64,000 bases of DNA from Actinernus sp. WN-2022 (taxonomy: Eukaryota > Cnidaria > Anthozoa > Actiniaria > Actinernidae): the NCBI GenBank assembly GCA_030867875.1, contig JAOWCC010000936.1:77223032-77287031 (forward strand), written 5' to 3'. Position numbers and translations under genes: made by a program. Below the pieces are notes generated by a model. That model saw nothing but the letters and a program-made list of their open reading frames with translations. It did no database searches and was not told the DNA's origin. This document shows positions 11,403 through 22,549 of this stretch, one piece after another. How positions within the stretch are numbered: the stretch's first letter is position 1; each line of letters begins with the position of its first letter.

Positions 11403-11645
11403 TAAGGCCCTGTTTATATGAAGGAAAGTTGGCTCGGGGGGAGGGTCACCCTCCCTCCCTAGCCAACTTTACCGAGCGTTTATATGGAAGAAAAGTTGTA
11501 CTTGTCCCGGGTGCCCGAGACAACTTTGTCTTGAGCAAGTCTGGGCACGTAATATTGGATTACGCATGCTCTGTGTGTTCCGAGTTGGCCCGGTTTGGCG
11601 AGCCAAAGTGTTTATATGAGAAAAAGTTGGCTCGCCCCCCAGGTA

Positions 11646-12104
11646 CAACAACAACAACATAATTTATTTATTTGGACCCGTACACAGTCTAGTGCCTTTT
11701 TTGGTTTTCACCAAATATACTTTACATGGCGTGAACGCGATGGTAAATAGCTAATAATTAAGAACGAGCATAATATGAGGTAGTTCAGTTACTAACAGTT
11801 GGAAGCAGGCAATACTTATTCGGTTAATATATTTTTCCTAATGACGAGGCAGTCGTGTATGTATTTAGCTGCTTGTTTTGCGAACTTATTTGGTGGATTT
11901 ATGATAAGTTTGAAAAGCTCATTTTCATTCATGTGCCGGCTGTTAACATTGAATATATTTTCGAAATTAAGAAATATTTTTTTTCTAAGTACATGGTATG
12001 TTTTACATTTTAGAATAAAGTGCATTTCATCTTCTACCCCATTTTTACATAATGGGCATATCCTTTCTTCAGGTTTCAGGTAGGGTTTTAAATATCTGCC
12101 TCAT
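11646..12104 (-). mobile_element. LINE 3' fragment, minus orientation
   Basis: The - strand reads CPLCKNGVEDEMHFILKCKT, then YHVLRKK, and ends NILTE near 11816: the zinc-knuckle-like C-terminal domain (CxxC...H...C) of animal LINE reverse transcriptases. A 3' tail of GTT repeats is at 11646-11658. About 90 codons plus UTR. Confidence 0.7.
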
Positions 12105-13137
12105 ACTCCAGGTATGTTTGCAGATGACACATATATAACTACTGCAGATACTGATATCAAACAGATAGAAAAGCATATTTTTGAGGATTTAAAACAAACT
12201 GAAAAATGGCTAATTGCCAATAAGTTAAGTTTCAATGACACTAAGACTAAATATATGGTAATAGGTTCAGCAAATAGATTAAAACAGCTTGCTCCTAATC
12301 CGTCACCAAACTTCTATGGTCTATCTATTGAAAGGGTACAGGAATTTAAACTTCTTGGTGTATATTTAGATGAAAGTTTGGCCTTTAAAACACACATTAA
12401 ACATGTGATTGGCAAAGTATCAACTGGTTTGAAAATGTTATATCGTACAAGACAATATGTAGACGATAGAAGTGTATTACTTTGTGTATATCATTCCCTT
12501 ATTGAGCCATATTTTGACTATTGCAGCACTGTTTGGGGAGGTTGTTGTAGGGGTCTAAAGGAAAAACTCCAAAAGCTTCAAAATAGAGCTGGGAGGATTA
12601 TTACTAAATCTGATTATACTGTGCGCTCTCATTTTATACGAGAACAATTAGATTGGCTTCCACTAGACGAAAGAAGATTAAAAACAGAATCAGTTATGAT
12701 GTATAAATCTCTTAACGGTCATGGGCCAAACTATACCTAAGGGAATTGTTCTCTTATTCTGGAGAAGGTCACAGTTATAATCTTCGAGACTCTACCACAA
12801 ACCTTAGTTTACCAGCCCCTAAAACAAATTTTGGTAAACGTGCATTTGCTTACAGTGGAGCAGCATGTTGGAACAATTTACCTCAAACACAAAAGCAGAG
12901 TGAAACATTGATGATTTTTAAACGTAGATTTAGTGATGTAGCTTTTAATAGTATTATTTAGGCTTAGTATTTAGGTTAAAATAATTATTTCAAGTATTTA
13001 GTAGTTATAATTAGATTTATTAGTATTTATGACAGCTATTCTTGTATTTTTAAGACTTTTGTATTGGACACGGCTCGTGTGAAAACCAACCCTGTTGATG
13101 ACGATTACCGTGTATAAATAAAGATCATTCATTCTTC
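12105..13137 (+). mobile_element. LINE reverse-transcriptase fragment, plus orientation
   Basis: Starts at the FADDT catalytic motif (12117) and runs through KLLGVYLDESLAFKTHIKHV, YFDYCSTVWGG, LQKLQNRAGRII and LDWLPLDERR to a stop at 12740, then continues after a frameshift in 12746-12961 (YNLRDS, WNNLPQ, FKRRFSD). The 3' end is AATAAAGATCATTCATTC at about 13120-13137. This is the palm/thumb part of a CR1/L2-type LINE, 5' truncated exactly at the active-site segment. Confidence 0.85.
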
Positions 13138-13551
13138 ACGGTTTCTGATACTTAGAGATGCCTGCGGAGGAGGCTAACGCTCGGTAAAGTTGGCTCGGGA
13201 GGGAGGGTGACCCCCCCCCCCCCCCCCCCCGAGCCAACTTTCCTTCATATAAACAGGGCCTAAGAAACCTCATGCTCTCCTTGCAGCTTCACAGCTCGCT
13301 TTTAATGCATCCTCCCATTGCTTCTGCAAACCTTTACTGGAAACCTATACTTAAAAATATTAGAACTAGCATGAATATGGAAGCCTCAACTTGCGACACA
13401 AAATAATAACAAAATGATTAGCGGTCGCTTGTTTAGTTCCCTGACCGACACGGGACTAGCTTTAAAGTTTGTCGCTAAGCGCAAATCATAACAGTAAACA
13501 AACTTTAGCTTCTGACGTAGTTTCACATTTTTAGTAGATCCTGGTGAGCCC

Positions 13552-13617
13552 TAGCCTGCGTCGCATCCGAACTGAAAAAAACTTAACCGGGGTTCAGTTC
13601 GGATGCGACGCAGGCTA
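13552..13617. mobile_element. 66-bp hairpin element with 9-bp target duplication
   Basis: A near-perfect palindrome starting TAGCCTGCGTCGCATCCGAA and ending with its complement, loop about 20 bp. Flanked by GGTGAGCCC on both sides (13543-13551, 13618-13626). The same ends occur in a 34-bp version at 41725-41758. Confidence 0.85.
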
Positions 13618-13684
13618 GGTGAGCCCAGGCTCACGACATGAAGACAATATAAGGATTTGTATGAAACTTTATCGCTAGTATATA

Positions 13685-14115
13685 GACAGGCAGCCCAAGC
13701 TCAAGTTACGAAAATATAAGGGTTTGTATGGGAGCGTAGCGAACTCCGTTTACTAGCCAGAAATACTGTAAAATATTTGAATAAAATGACTTACCTTGCC
13801 GCTGTGATGTCTTCTGTCGTGTTTCTCTCCTTGTTGGGTAGTTTTAAGCTGATTTCAGCCGGGTTTTTTTTCGGAGCCCCTTCTTCCTAAAAAAAACACC
13901 CGGCTGAAATCAGCTTAAAACTACCCAACAAGGAGAGAAACACGACAGAAGACATCACAGTGGCAAGGTAAGTCATTTTATTCAAATATTTTACAGTATT
14001 TCTGGCTAGTAAACGGAGTTCGCTACGCTCCCATACAAACCCTTATATTTTCGTAACTTGAGCTCGCTACGCTCCCATACAAACCCTTATATTTTCGGAG
14101 CTTGGGCTGCCTGTG
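13685..14115. mobile_element. 431-bp long-palindrome element, 7-bp target duplication
   Basis: Arms of roughly 190 bp are almost perfect complements around a centre near 13880. Ends: CAGGCAGCCCAAGC / GCTTGGGCTGCCTGTG. GTATATA is repeated at 13678-13684 and 14116-14122. The right arm carries CAAG/GTAAGT, a perfect splice-donor-like site. Related in design to 52769-53182. Confidence 0.85.
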
Positions 14116-14878
14116 GTATATATAGCTGATGGAAAATGGTAATAAACAACCATTAAAGTTTACATACCACATCAAATGTTGTCCAGCTGTCATTTCTTGT
14201 CTGTCTTGGAGCCTTCAAGCCGCATTTCAGCGATAATTTTTTTTTTAGTTCACCTCTACCTAAAAAATCACTAGGGTGCACACTCGTACACTCGACAGGC
14301 CGACGAAAAAACGCCATAAATCAGCTTTAACGGATCCCAGCTAGCCAATCAGATGGCGAGACTCTCAATAGACGGTGGCTGGGTTATGCTAACAGCCGAT
14401 AGAAACTTCGAGCTCATAGGCTACAATGTAATTGTTAAATATAAAGAGAAAGGAATTTAAATGAAAGCAGAGCATGATGCTATAGATCCCTTTTAATAAT
14501 GAAAATTCTTTTTTTATTACAACTCTTCTAATAAAATAAAAGCAAAAAACTCCCCACTTCTTTCCATTTATTTAGTACTAAACAGTCCACTAAATAATCA
14601 CTTTTAATCAAGGATCAGCAAAAGTCCATTTTCCAGTTGGACAAGATTGCTCTTCATTGACCTTTTCCCTATAATTTCCTCTCTAATTTCGAGGAGGAAT
14701 GACCACTACCTCTTTGCTTGATTTGCTAAAAACATTATTCCTCATGCAGTAAATACATAAGCCACCTGAAGTGAGTCATCGTTTAACAACAACTCAGAAA
14801 ATATCTCGAATTTCAGATTTATGGTGGAAGAGAATCATTACTGGCAAATGATTTCCTTTGATTTTTAATGATACTTGC

Positions 14879-14884
14879 TTTATT
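14879..14884 (-). promoter_or_regulatory. polyadenylation signal AATAAA of P450 copy 1
   Basis: TTTATT on the + strand, i.e. AATAAA on the - strand, about 90 bases after the P450 stop codon. The same site is kept in the paralogue at 44068-44073. Confidence 0.6.
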
Positions 14885-14972
14885 TCCTATGTAGAGGCCA
14901 TATGATATAAAAAGGAACATGATACGAAGCAATATACTTTCATCTCTTTATCCAATAAGCTTCATTTAGTTC

Positions 14973-16469
14973 CTAAAGTCGCTTCTTGACACATACTTGG
15001 TACGGTTTAGGGTGTAGAATTCCTCCAGCCTCTGCCTTGAGCGATGGAAGCTCGCATCCCAGTGGATTCTCAAACCTGAACTGCTGCAATAGACGACACA
15101 GGAACAAGAACAACTCCACTCGCGCCAGTACTTCCCCCATACACATCCTCACACCTGCGCCAAAAGGTAGAAAAGTATCTGCACTTGGAGCTGAGAACTT
15201 CCCTTCCTCATCTAGGAACCGATCGATGTTGAACTGGAAAGGGTCTTTCCAGTAGGAGGGGTCGTGATGGAGGGACCACAGGTTGGTAAACAGTGTCGTA
15301 CCTTTAGGAATATGGTACCCCCCGAGGGTTATGTCCTCTGTATTCCTATGAGGGATAGCAAGAGGCAATATCGATGATAGACGTAAAGTTTCGGCCATAA
15401 ATGCCTCCAATAGCGGAAGCTCCTTCTTCAAGCTCAATGAAGGAATCTCGTCACGACCGATGACGTCATCCATCTCTCTCTGTAGCCTGTCTTGGACGTC
15501 GGGATAGCGGACTAGATATAACACAGCCCATGAAATCGATGTGCTGGTCGTTTCTGACCCTCCCAAGAAAAGCCCTGCTAAGAACATCAATATGTAATTT
15601 TCCTGCAACCATTCTTTAGCCGTTTTATCTTCTTCTTCCGCGTCTCGTTTTACCTTCAGTATAGCATCTGCATAATCTCTAATACGACCCTCCGTGTAGG
15701 TGTTCTCGTGTGCAGTGTAGTGTTTCTTCAACAATATTAGCATTTGGTCGTTTAGGCTCTGCAGTAACTTAAAGTTCTTTGGCAAAGGAAGAACTGACCT
15801 CAGGAACGGAAAAAGATCAGCAATCGATGGCTCAGGAACAAGAAGGCGGAGGATGCCGTCTTGTAGAGAATATAACTTCAGGAATTCGGGATCAGTTATG
15901 TCGTAGCGAGAGCCAAAAATCTTAGTGCAGATCACATTCGTAGTTGAAAGAGCGACTTCTTTGCTAACATCGAGAGGGACTCCTACAGATTTAGCGAGCC
16001 TTTTGCAGAGGTCGTCACTCTCTTGTCGTATCACATCCTCTAAGCGGTTTTGGCCGTACAGCCTGATCGCTGAATGTCCCAGCTTGCGATACAATCGCCA
16101 ACAGGGCCCATACTCTTGTAAAGCTGGCCACTGGGTTCCCCTTAGAGCGGAATTAATCGATCGGGCGAAACTGTTCAACGGTCGACTCGCTGTGTCACTA
16201 GATTTTCGAACCAATGCTTCCCTGATTGCCTCTCCATTTAATACAACTATTGGATTCTTGCCAATGTAGATACGAAATACTCTTCCATACTTCTTGCCGA
16301 GTTCTGTGAAACTCAAATACATCTCTTTGCTGAGAAGGTGGATGTTTCCAATCAATGGCAGTGGCTTTGGACCCGGTAGTAGGTCAAGACTGTTCGGTTT
16401 CTTGAAGCAAAACACGAGATTGTAAATCAGGAATACAATTAACCCGAGTACCAGGAGCTCAGTGACCAT
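14973..16469 (-). CDS. cytochrome P450, clan 2 (CYP1/CYP2/CYP17-like), copy 1
   Basis: A single-exon 498-codon P450. Visible: hydrophobic N-terminal anchor (LLVLGLIVFLIYNLVF), proline-rich hinge LLPGPKPLPLIGN, C-helix WRLYRK, I-helix oxygen-binding GGSETTSTS, K-helix ETLR (ExxR), FNIDRFLD in the PERF region and the heme-binding loop FGAGVRMCMGE with the axial Cys. All key residues are present, so it should be a membrane-bound endoplasmic-reticulum monooxygenase needing P450 reductase. The substrate is unknown; family flavour is CYP17/CYP1-like by my recollection. The frame stays open 23 codons upstream to 16538, but those codons lie in Penelope-like repeat DNA and are absent from the paralogue, so the Met at 16469 (MVTELL) is chosen. 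Intronless state may reflect an ancient retroposed founder; the two copies here arose by DNA duplication, because flanks are shared. Confidence 0.9.
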   Translation of the reverse strand: MVTELLVLGLIVFLIYNLVFCFKKPNSLDLLPGPKPLPLIGNIHLLSKEMYLSFTELGKKYGRVFRIYIGKNPIVVLNGEAIREALVRKSSDTASRPLNSFARSINSALRGTQWPALQEYGPCWRLYRKLGHSAIRLYGQNRLEDVIRQESDDLCKRLAKSVGVPLDVSKEVALSTTNVICTKIFGSRYDITDPEFLKLYSLQDGILRLLVPEPSIADLFPFLRSVLPLPKNFKLLQSLNDQMLILLKKHYTAHENTYTEGRIRDYADAILKVKRDAEEEDKTAKEWLQENYILMFLAGLFLGGSETTSTSISWAVLYLVRYPDVQDRLQREMDDVIGRDEIPSLSLKKELPLLEAFMAETLRLSSILPLAIPHRNTEDITLGGYHIPKGTTLFTNLWSLHHDPSYWKDPFQFNIDRFLDEEGKFSAPSADTFLPFGAGVRMCMGEVLARVELFLFLCRLLQQFRFENPLGCELPSLKAEAGGILHPKPYQVCVKKRL

Positions 16470-16489
16470 CGTTTTGAAGAGTTTGCGCG

Positions 16490-16600
16490 GCTTTGTAGAA
16501 ATTAGTGGTACAGCTACTTCTTCAGGTACAAGGTACAATACGATATACAGTGAAAAAATGTTAAGAAGGTGAAAACAGATATCTAGTATAACACTTCCCG
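16490..16600 (-). mobile_element. Penelope-like terminal fragment upstream of P450 copy 1
   Basis: AAATTAGTGGTAC and CTTCTTCAGGTACA match the intact element end next to copy 2 (45808-45862), where the characteristic TTCGGCTGGCC lies between them; here that part is deleted. GTTAAGAAGGTGAAAACAGA at 16560 is the inverted counterpart of 17136-17160. Confidence 0.6.
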
Positions 16601-17168
16601 GATGTAGTCCCTTGTAGCCTTTAGACGCACCACCAACCTGCGTGACCTACTTGTTAAAGCTAAACTCCCTTCTAATTCGACTAATTCCCAGCTCCCACCT
16701 GGCTCGTTCCGTTGTGGGAAGAACTGCGCCACTTGCCCTTACATTTCTGACGGACTTACTATTAACATTACTTTCTTTGCCACCGCTCTCAAATTTAACA
16801 TGACCTGTAACACCAAAAATATAATCTACATGATTCAATGTAACCGCTGCAATCTACAATATATAGGTGAGACTAAACAACGCTTAAAAGACAGATTTAA
16901 CGAACACCGCCGGACGATAGATAATTCTAACAACAAATCTAAACCCACAACAGTTGCCGAACATTTCTTAATTCTCCTAATCACACTGCCAGCGACATGC
17001 AACTAATTCCTATCGAAACAATATTCAGTATATTAAAGAGAGACTCTATACGTAAGGCCAGAGAAGCGTTTTTAATCGCACAGGCGAGAACACTCGAACC
17101 CTATGGCCTTAACATCCGGGAAGAGTCATACTAGATATCTGTTTTCACCTTCTTAACATTTTTTCACG
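16552..17168 (+). mobile_element. Penelope-like element 3' part with GIY-YIG endonuclease tail
   Basis: The + strand encodes the linker (NLRDLLVKAKL, FRCGKNCATCPYI) and then the GIY-YIG domain: MTCNTKNIIYMIQCNRCNLQ, YIGETKQRLKDRFNEHRR, PTTVAEHF, and after a frameshift near 16970 IRKAREAFLIAQARTLEPYG, stop near 17131. This is the C-terminal endonuclease of Penelope-like retroelements. A 40-bp inverted pair (TGAAAAAATGTTAAGAAGGT at 16553 and complement at 17168) forms the ends. 5' truncated and frameshifted, so inactive. Confidence 0.85.
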
Positions 17169-18928
17169 AGCGAAACGCTCGTCGGATCCTCCCAGCTTTG
17201 CCGGTTTCCGGATCTAAAAAATATTAAGAGTCTGAAGAGTTGCCTGCGGAGGAGGCTATGGTTTATCAACTGGCGATTGCACTGATTACGACAAGAGAGG
17301 TTTACATACGCTACGCAAGCAAGAGGAACCAGAAATTAAAACAAGAGCCCATCTGGGCTTTCACTCCTGGACGAAGGCCACATGAAATTGAAGATGAAAT
17401 ACAATACACACTACTTATTCATGAAATACAATACACACTACTTATTCATGTAACACACGTTTACAATTTAGTCTGCTGTTCTGTTATACTGCAGGTTCCG
17501 AGTACTAATAGATGAGTGTCTCAAATGTATGTTTATATTTGTACCATATTATAAGTTGTATCCTGTCTATCCTGTGATGGAGCTAGCTAGCTATGTCAAT
17601 TTGTGTGCCTCTATGTAACTTTATCTGCTGTTCTTGCCATTACGAGTCCATCTTGGTAGTTGTTGGATTAAAGAATATTATTAACTGAAATGCCTGTTGG
17701 TTATCTCTAATTAAAAGCTTTACCCACATTCCCAAAACTTCAGTCTGCTCATTATATTAAAGAACTATAAAGGGAATTGTTGGAAGACTTTAATTTCTCG
17801 AACCAAAACCTCGGTCGTGAGAGGTTTCTTGTTACTCGGGCTGCCTGTGGCAGCTCGAGTCTAAATCTGCAGGCCGTTTTTTTTTTTCGGTGCAACAAAT
17901 TTCTGCGCATGCGTTAAATTATGCATTAATTGTTGTGGAGTCGCCAGCTTCTGCGGACGCTGTCAGCTTGTTTGAGGTACGTTTCGTAGGTTTTATGCCA
18001 CATTTCATTTTACTCTCGGTCATAATACATACCAGCACAAACACCGTGATCGGTAGGCCAACACTAAAATAATTTTGACCGCGTTTTTGGCTGGTTTACC
18101 GATCTCGTACGATCTCTCTGTGTACCGCGTTTATATACAGGTATACTGAATAGCTGATTTATAGCGAAATATAGCGATTTACTAGTAAATATAGTGTGGT
18201 TGAGCAGTTTTGGGTTACTATCCTCTATCAGAAGTCTGAAGACATCTAACTCCTGAAGTGTGAGAGCAGTTGTCGCTCGCCAGCACAGAATAATTTATGA
18301 TGACCCAAGCAATATTTAACTCTCAATGTAAACTTAAACAAGAAACCTCTCACCTTCCAACAATTCCCTTTATAGTTCTTTAATATAATGAGCAGACTGA
18401 AGTTTTGGGAATGTGAGTAAAGCTTTTAAATATAGATAACCAACAGGCATTTCAGTCTTTAATCCAACAAATACTGACCAAGATGGACTCGTAATGGCAA
18501 GAACAGCAGATAAAGTTATATATTAAAATATATAGGCACACAAATTGACATAGCTAGCTCCATCACAGGATGGACAGGATACCACTTATAATATGGTACA
18601 AATATAAACATACATTTGAGACAATCATCTACAGGGTGTCCCAAAAGTTCGTTCCTCTACTTTACAGGCCTGTATTTTATTATTTCTTGACTCACGGAAA
18701 AGCTTTTCCATAAAAACATTTATAAAAACCATCTAGTTTAATGTTTTTATTACTTACGGGCTTAAAAATAATTGCAGTAGTCTTCGGACACTTTATCATT
18801 ATCATTAAAAATAACGCGAGTTTTTTGCTTTTTACATTTTCCCGCCAAAACATGTGATTTGGAATCGCGCGCGTGTACATGTCCCACTGAGTTGCTCAAA
18901 CGTTTTTGTCGTTTTTAGCAGCATCTTA

Positions 18929-19334
18929 GGGAGCGGTCATTAATTACTGGGGGGGAGGGCCGGTAAATTTAGGGAAGGGCTAAGATTTTTTGGGCTTCGA
19001 TTTGGGGAGGGTCACAAATTTTTGGGCGCCTGTTTTAACAATGAAACTTTTACAATATTTTTAGGCTACTTCAATCGACCATTCAGCTCCACCTTGGAAA
19101 TGTCACTTAACCAGCAATTAGCGCGTGCTGGATGCTGCTAATGGGCAACGTTCGAGACCTCAAACATTCTGCTTGATAACGAGGTTTTCAGGAGTAAAAC
19201 AAAATAAATGCTTTCCTCTTTTGTTAAAAAAAAAAGACGTCATTTTTTTATGTTTTTGGGAGGGCCAAGATTTTTTGGGCTGCTGTTTTGGGGAGGGCCA
19301 ACATTTGTCCAGTAATTCAGTAATGACCGCTCCC
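18929..19334. mobile_element. 406-bp MITE nested in the mariner, TTA target duplication
   Basis: TIRs GGGAGCGGTCATTAATTACT and TAATGACCGCTCCC; TTA at 18926-18928 and 19335-19337. The interior is G/T-rich with repeated GGGGAGGGCC and TTTTTTGGGC. The 3-bp TTA duplication fits PIF/Harbinger. Confidence 0.8.
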
Positions 19335-19343
19335 TTATTAAAG

Positions 19344-20488
19344 ATGAATCCTCTCAAAGCAAAAAAGTTAACCTATTTACGAGCACAAGCACCTATACTT
19401 AGATCTTCTGGTCTATCTGTTCAAGAAATCGCAAAAAATACTAAAAAGAAACACGAATGTTGGGTAGTAAAATGGTTGTCAGAGGCGAAGATTTTGAAGA
19501 CAAGAAACGAAGTGGAAGACCTAGGGTCCTAAACGAAGCGGCTAAGAAAGTCTTTGAGAAGGCAAAGCGGTATAAACGAGGAAATTAAAATCAACAAGGC
19601 AGCTATCACATCATTTAGCAAGTAAGGGCTTCAGTGTCAGGCAAAAAAAACTCTGTCTGGAGATTCATGAAAAGCGAAGGTGGGAAACCTCTGAGATGGC
19701 AAAAGAAGCCACTGTCGGACTGCAAAACAACGCGTAGCTCGTCTAAAATCCGCTAATAATACAGAAAACTGACTGCAGAGGAATGGGATGATTTTCTCTT
19801 TTATGACGAATGTCCGAAGTATCTGTTTCAGTTGCCTAACCCCAAAAATGACATCGTCTGGGGATCGCAAGAGAGCCAAGTACATGTACCTACTGCCTAC
19901 CAAGTCGAGCAAAGCTCGAAATGGATGATCTGGCATGGGGCGGAATGACAGGCCGCGGTCTGACCGATCTTCACTTTATTCCACAAAGATAGACTGTAAC
20001 TGCTGATTATTATATAAACAACAAACTAGAGAAAGAAGTTCAGCCTCTTCTTCGCCGTAAATCTACAAATGAAACAGCAGTTAAAAGAAAACTGTTCAGC
20101 TCTAACCGTAACATGACATTCGTTCAAGACTGGGCACCACATCACAGCTAAGGTCATGGATTTGCCAAACAAGGTGCGAAAAGAACTTGCCCAATCAGTT
20201 ATTGAAAAAGCAGAATGGCCAGCTAACTCACCAGGTATCAACCCGATCGAGAATCTTTGGGGTACAATAGATGAATTCGCATACAAAGATCCTGTCCCGA
20301 AGACAATGAAAGAACTGAAAATACGGCTCAAGCAAGCATGGAAAAACGTCCTGTTTTCAACGCTACGAGATTTATCTCACTCGATGCAGCGGCGGCTACG
20401 AAACGTGATAAAAAACAAAGGAGGCCAGGCATGCAGGCTACTGAAATTACGTATACAAATACTGTACATGGCAGGAAAGAACTCCTAG
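19344..20488 (+). pseudogene. mariner transposase pseudogene
   Basis: The ATG at 19344 opens a helix-turn-helix-like N-terminus (LRSSGLSVQEIAKN, then WVVKWLSE), which shifts frame near 19485 (continuing RSGRPRVLNEAAKKV in another frame) and is broken several times to 20155. The C-terminal part (20156-20488) holds the DDE-domain signature EWPANSPGINPIENLWGTI. The catalytic core is interrupted by frameshifts, so the protein cannot be made as one chain. Confidence 0.85.
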
Positions 20489-21340
20489 TACTTTAAGTTA
20501 TATAGCGCTTGTTAATCAAAAGTTATTTTAGTTGAAATCAGAGGAACGAACTTTTGGGACACCCTGTATTAGTACTCGGAACCTGCAGTATAACAGAACA
20601 GCAGACTAAATACATGAATAAGTAGTGTTTAAATTAAAAGGTCAACCTACGAGAAAAACAAAAATATTAAATTACATATATACTAGGGGAGCAGAGAATG
20701 AAAGTCACCGCGCTACCGGCCACTCCTAAAGACTGCTATTCTTCCCTTTGGTTAATATTACTAAGAGGATTTCAAATGAAAGCGTATTTCATCTTCAATC
20801 TCATGTGGCCCGAGTGAAAGCCCAGATGAGCTCTTGTTTAAGTTTACCTTGAGAGTTGAATATTGCTCGGGTCATCATAAATTATTCTGTGCTGGCGAGC
20901 GACAGCGTTGCTCTCACAGTTCAGGAGTTCAGATGTCTTCACACTTCGACAGAGGATAGTAACCCATAACTGCTCAACCACAGTATATATATTTACTAGT
21001 AAATCGCTATATTTCGCTATAAATCAGCTATTCAGTATACCTTTATTTTGCTTCGAATTTAAGATAGCAAATACATGCTAATATCTCCGAAAAAAGAGAT
21101 CGTACGAGATCGGTAAACCAGCCAAAAACGCGGTCAAAATTATTTTAGTGTTGGCGCTGTTTGCGCTGGTATGTATTATGACCGAGAGTAAAATGAAATG
21201 TGGCATAAAACCTACGAAACGTACCTCAAACAAGCTGATAGCGTCCGCAGAAGATGGCGACTGTAAAATCTATTAGCGTCAATAATTAATGCATAATTTC
21301 ACGCATGCGCAGAAATTTTCGGGGAAAAAAACTGCTCTTT

Positions 21341-22540
21341 TTTCGGCACTCAAATTTAAAAAAGCATTAGAATTGCCATCGGCAAAAGTGAGATAAGGAA
21401 TCAAAGAAGCATGTTACAATTTATTACGGAGGTTAAAGCACGCTAAGTAGTATCAGTTTTACGTAAAATATTGGCTAAATTTGACTAAATTTTGACTGAA
21501 GCCAAAGTTTGGGATGTTATTTCTCAGTCTGAAATAAAAAATGTTTACAATTGCCAGCTGCAAATAGAACTCAAGATGATTCTCTATATTCAGTAAAAAC
21601 TCGAGAATAGTCTTTAAATTTGCGTCCAAAGTTGTATCGGTTTTGACTTTTTTCCCGTAATGAGGTGTTTGGAAAACAGTTCCTCATTGCTCATATTCAA
21701 CAACAATGGTGAAGTCCGTACGCGCTGAGTACTAAACTCCGCCTCCTGTGGCTGCAATAAGTCCCAATGGACTTCATATGTACAATTGTTAGGTCACTCA
21801 AGCGGCAAATTCAAATTCGATGTGTGAATTTGGATGCGTTGAAGTATCCCAGTAAAGATGGATCCGTAAACGCTTGCCGAACATTAGCGGGACGGCTTGT
21901 GGTTTAAAGTCAGTTGTAAAGTTGTAATAAACAGATAGACGGTGTATCGATCGATGTGTGATATCAAAGTAAAGTTTTGCCGAGCACTATCAGGACAACC
22001 AAGTCAAGTCGAATCAAGCGGTAAATTCAAATTCGGAAAGGACACGAGAGGCGCATTGTTATTAGCGTGGGCTTAAGATCAACGCCGACGAATAAAAGTT
22101 GGCTCCACTGACCTCCCTGGTTATACTCATTGAGCTTTTGTTTCGTGTTTATCCCTATTTCTAAAATAAGAGAAGGCCAAACACTGACGGCGCGTGGTGC
22201 TCAATTATAAATCGGCCATTATATCTGTATGGCTTTGTAAGCGTTGTTTTAAGTAGTTGGTTTCTTTCATAAGAGACCTCGTTTCGCTCGGCGCTCTTAT
22301 AGTAATCGACGGGCCTCGCAAAATAGAAAACAGTCAAGGACTAAATTGATTGAATTGTGTAAACTATGTTTTACCAAAGCAAAGATAATTACGGAAACTT
22401 TCAGTCTTTAGATCCAAAGTCAAAGTTTAACTCTAAAGCCAATAAACATAAATTCTCGTCCAACTAAACGACGGAGTAAAACATTGCCGTAACACATCAT
22501 CGCTTTGGATAAGACATGTTCTATTCGTTTGGTTGCCATG
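21341..22540. other. intergenic, nothing assignable
   Basis: No ORF with family resemblance. A short motif CAAGCGG(C/T)AAATTCAAATTCG occurs twice (about 21800 and 22015). AGACCTCGTTTCGCTCGG near 22273 is locally GC-richer. Confidence 0.4.
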
Positions 22541-22549
22541 TATATACAT

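Larger units (their letters stand above)
11406..13260. mobile_element. PIF/Harbinger-type foldback MITE split by LINE fragments
   Basis: TIRs of about 70 bp: GGCCCTGTTTATATGAAGGA at 11406 and its complement ending 13260, each continuing into AGTTGGCTCGG and AACTTTACCGAGCG. Flanking 3-bp duplication TAA (11403-11405, 13261-13263) fits the TWA targets of PIF/Harbinger. The interior between about 11646 and 13137 is two LINE pieces that inserted later. Confidence 0.75.
14340..16485. repeat. segmental duplication copy 1 (P450 block)
   Basis: From CTAGCCAATCAGATGGCGAG at 14340 to about 16485 (GAAGAGTTTG) the sequence matches 43541-45676 with only scattered substitutions and small indels, including the 3' flank, polyadenylation signal, whole CDS and the first bases upstream of the start codon. 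Confidence 0.95.
18632..20566 (+). mobile_element. Tc1/mariner transposon, defective
   Basis: TIRs CAGGGTGTCCCAAAAGTTCG (18632) and complement (ends 20566) with TA duplications at 18630-18631 and 20567-20568. The other arm of the surrounding inverted repeat (17490-17520) is the empty site, reading straight through TATTAGTACTCGG. About 1.53 kb once the nested MITE is removed. The transposase is frameshifted. Confidence 0.92.
17337..21340. repeat. A-B-A'-B' inverted duplication, split by a mariner insertion
   Basis: Block A (about 17337-17832) reappears inverted at 18338-18631 plus 20569-20840; block B (about 17833-18337) reappears inverted at 20841-21340. Shared strings include TTCCCAAAACTTCAGTCTGC, GGTACGTTTCGTAGGTTTTA and GAGCAGTTTTGGGTTACTAT, each with its complement. 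The order A-B-A'-B' is unusual; a simple foldback would be A-B-B'-A'. No host exon seen. Confidence 0.8.

Noticed and set aside
16470..16538. Upstream Met giving a 521-residue P450
   Set aside because: The extra 23 codons are repeat-derived and not shared with the paralogue; the Met at 16469 precedes the normal ER anchor.
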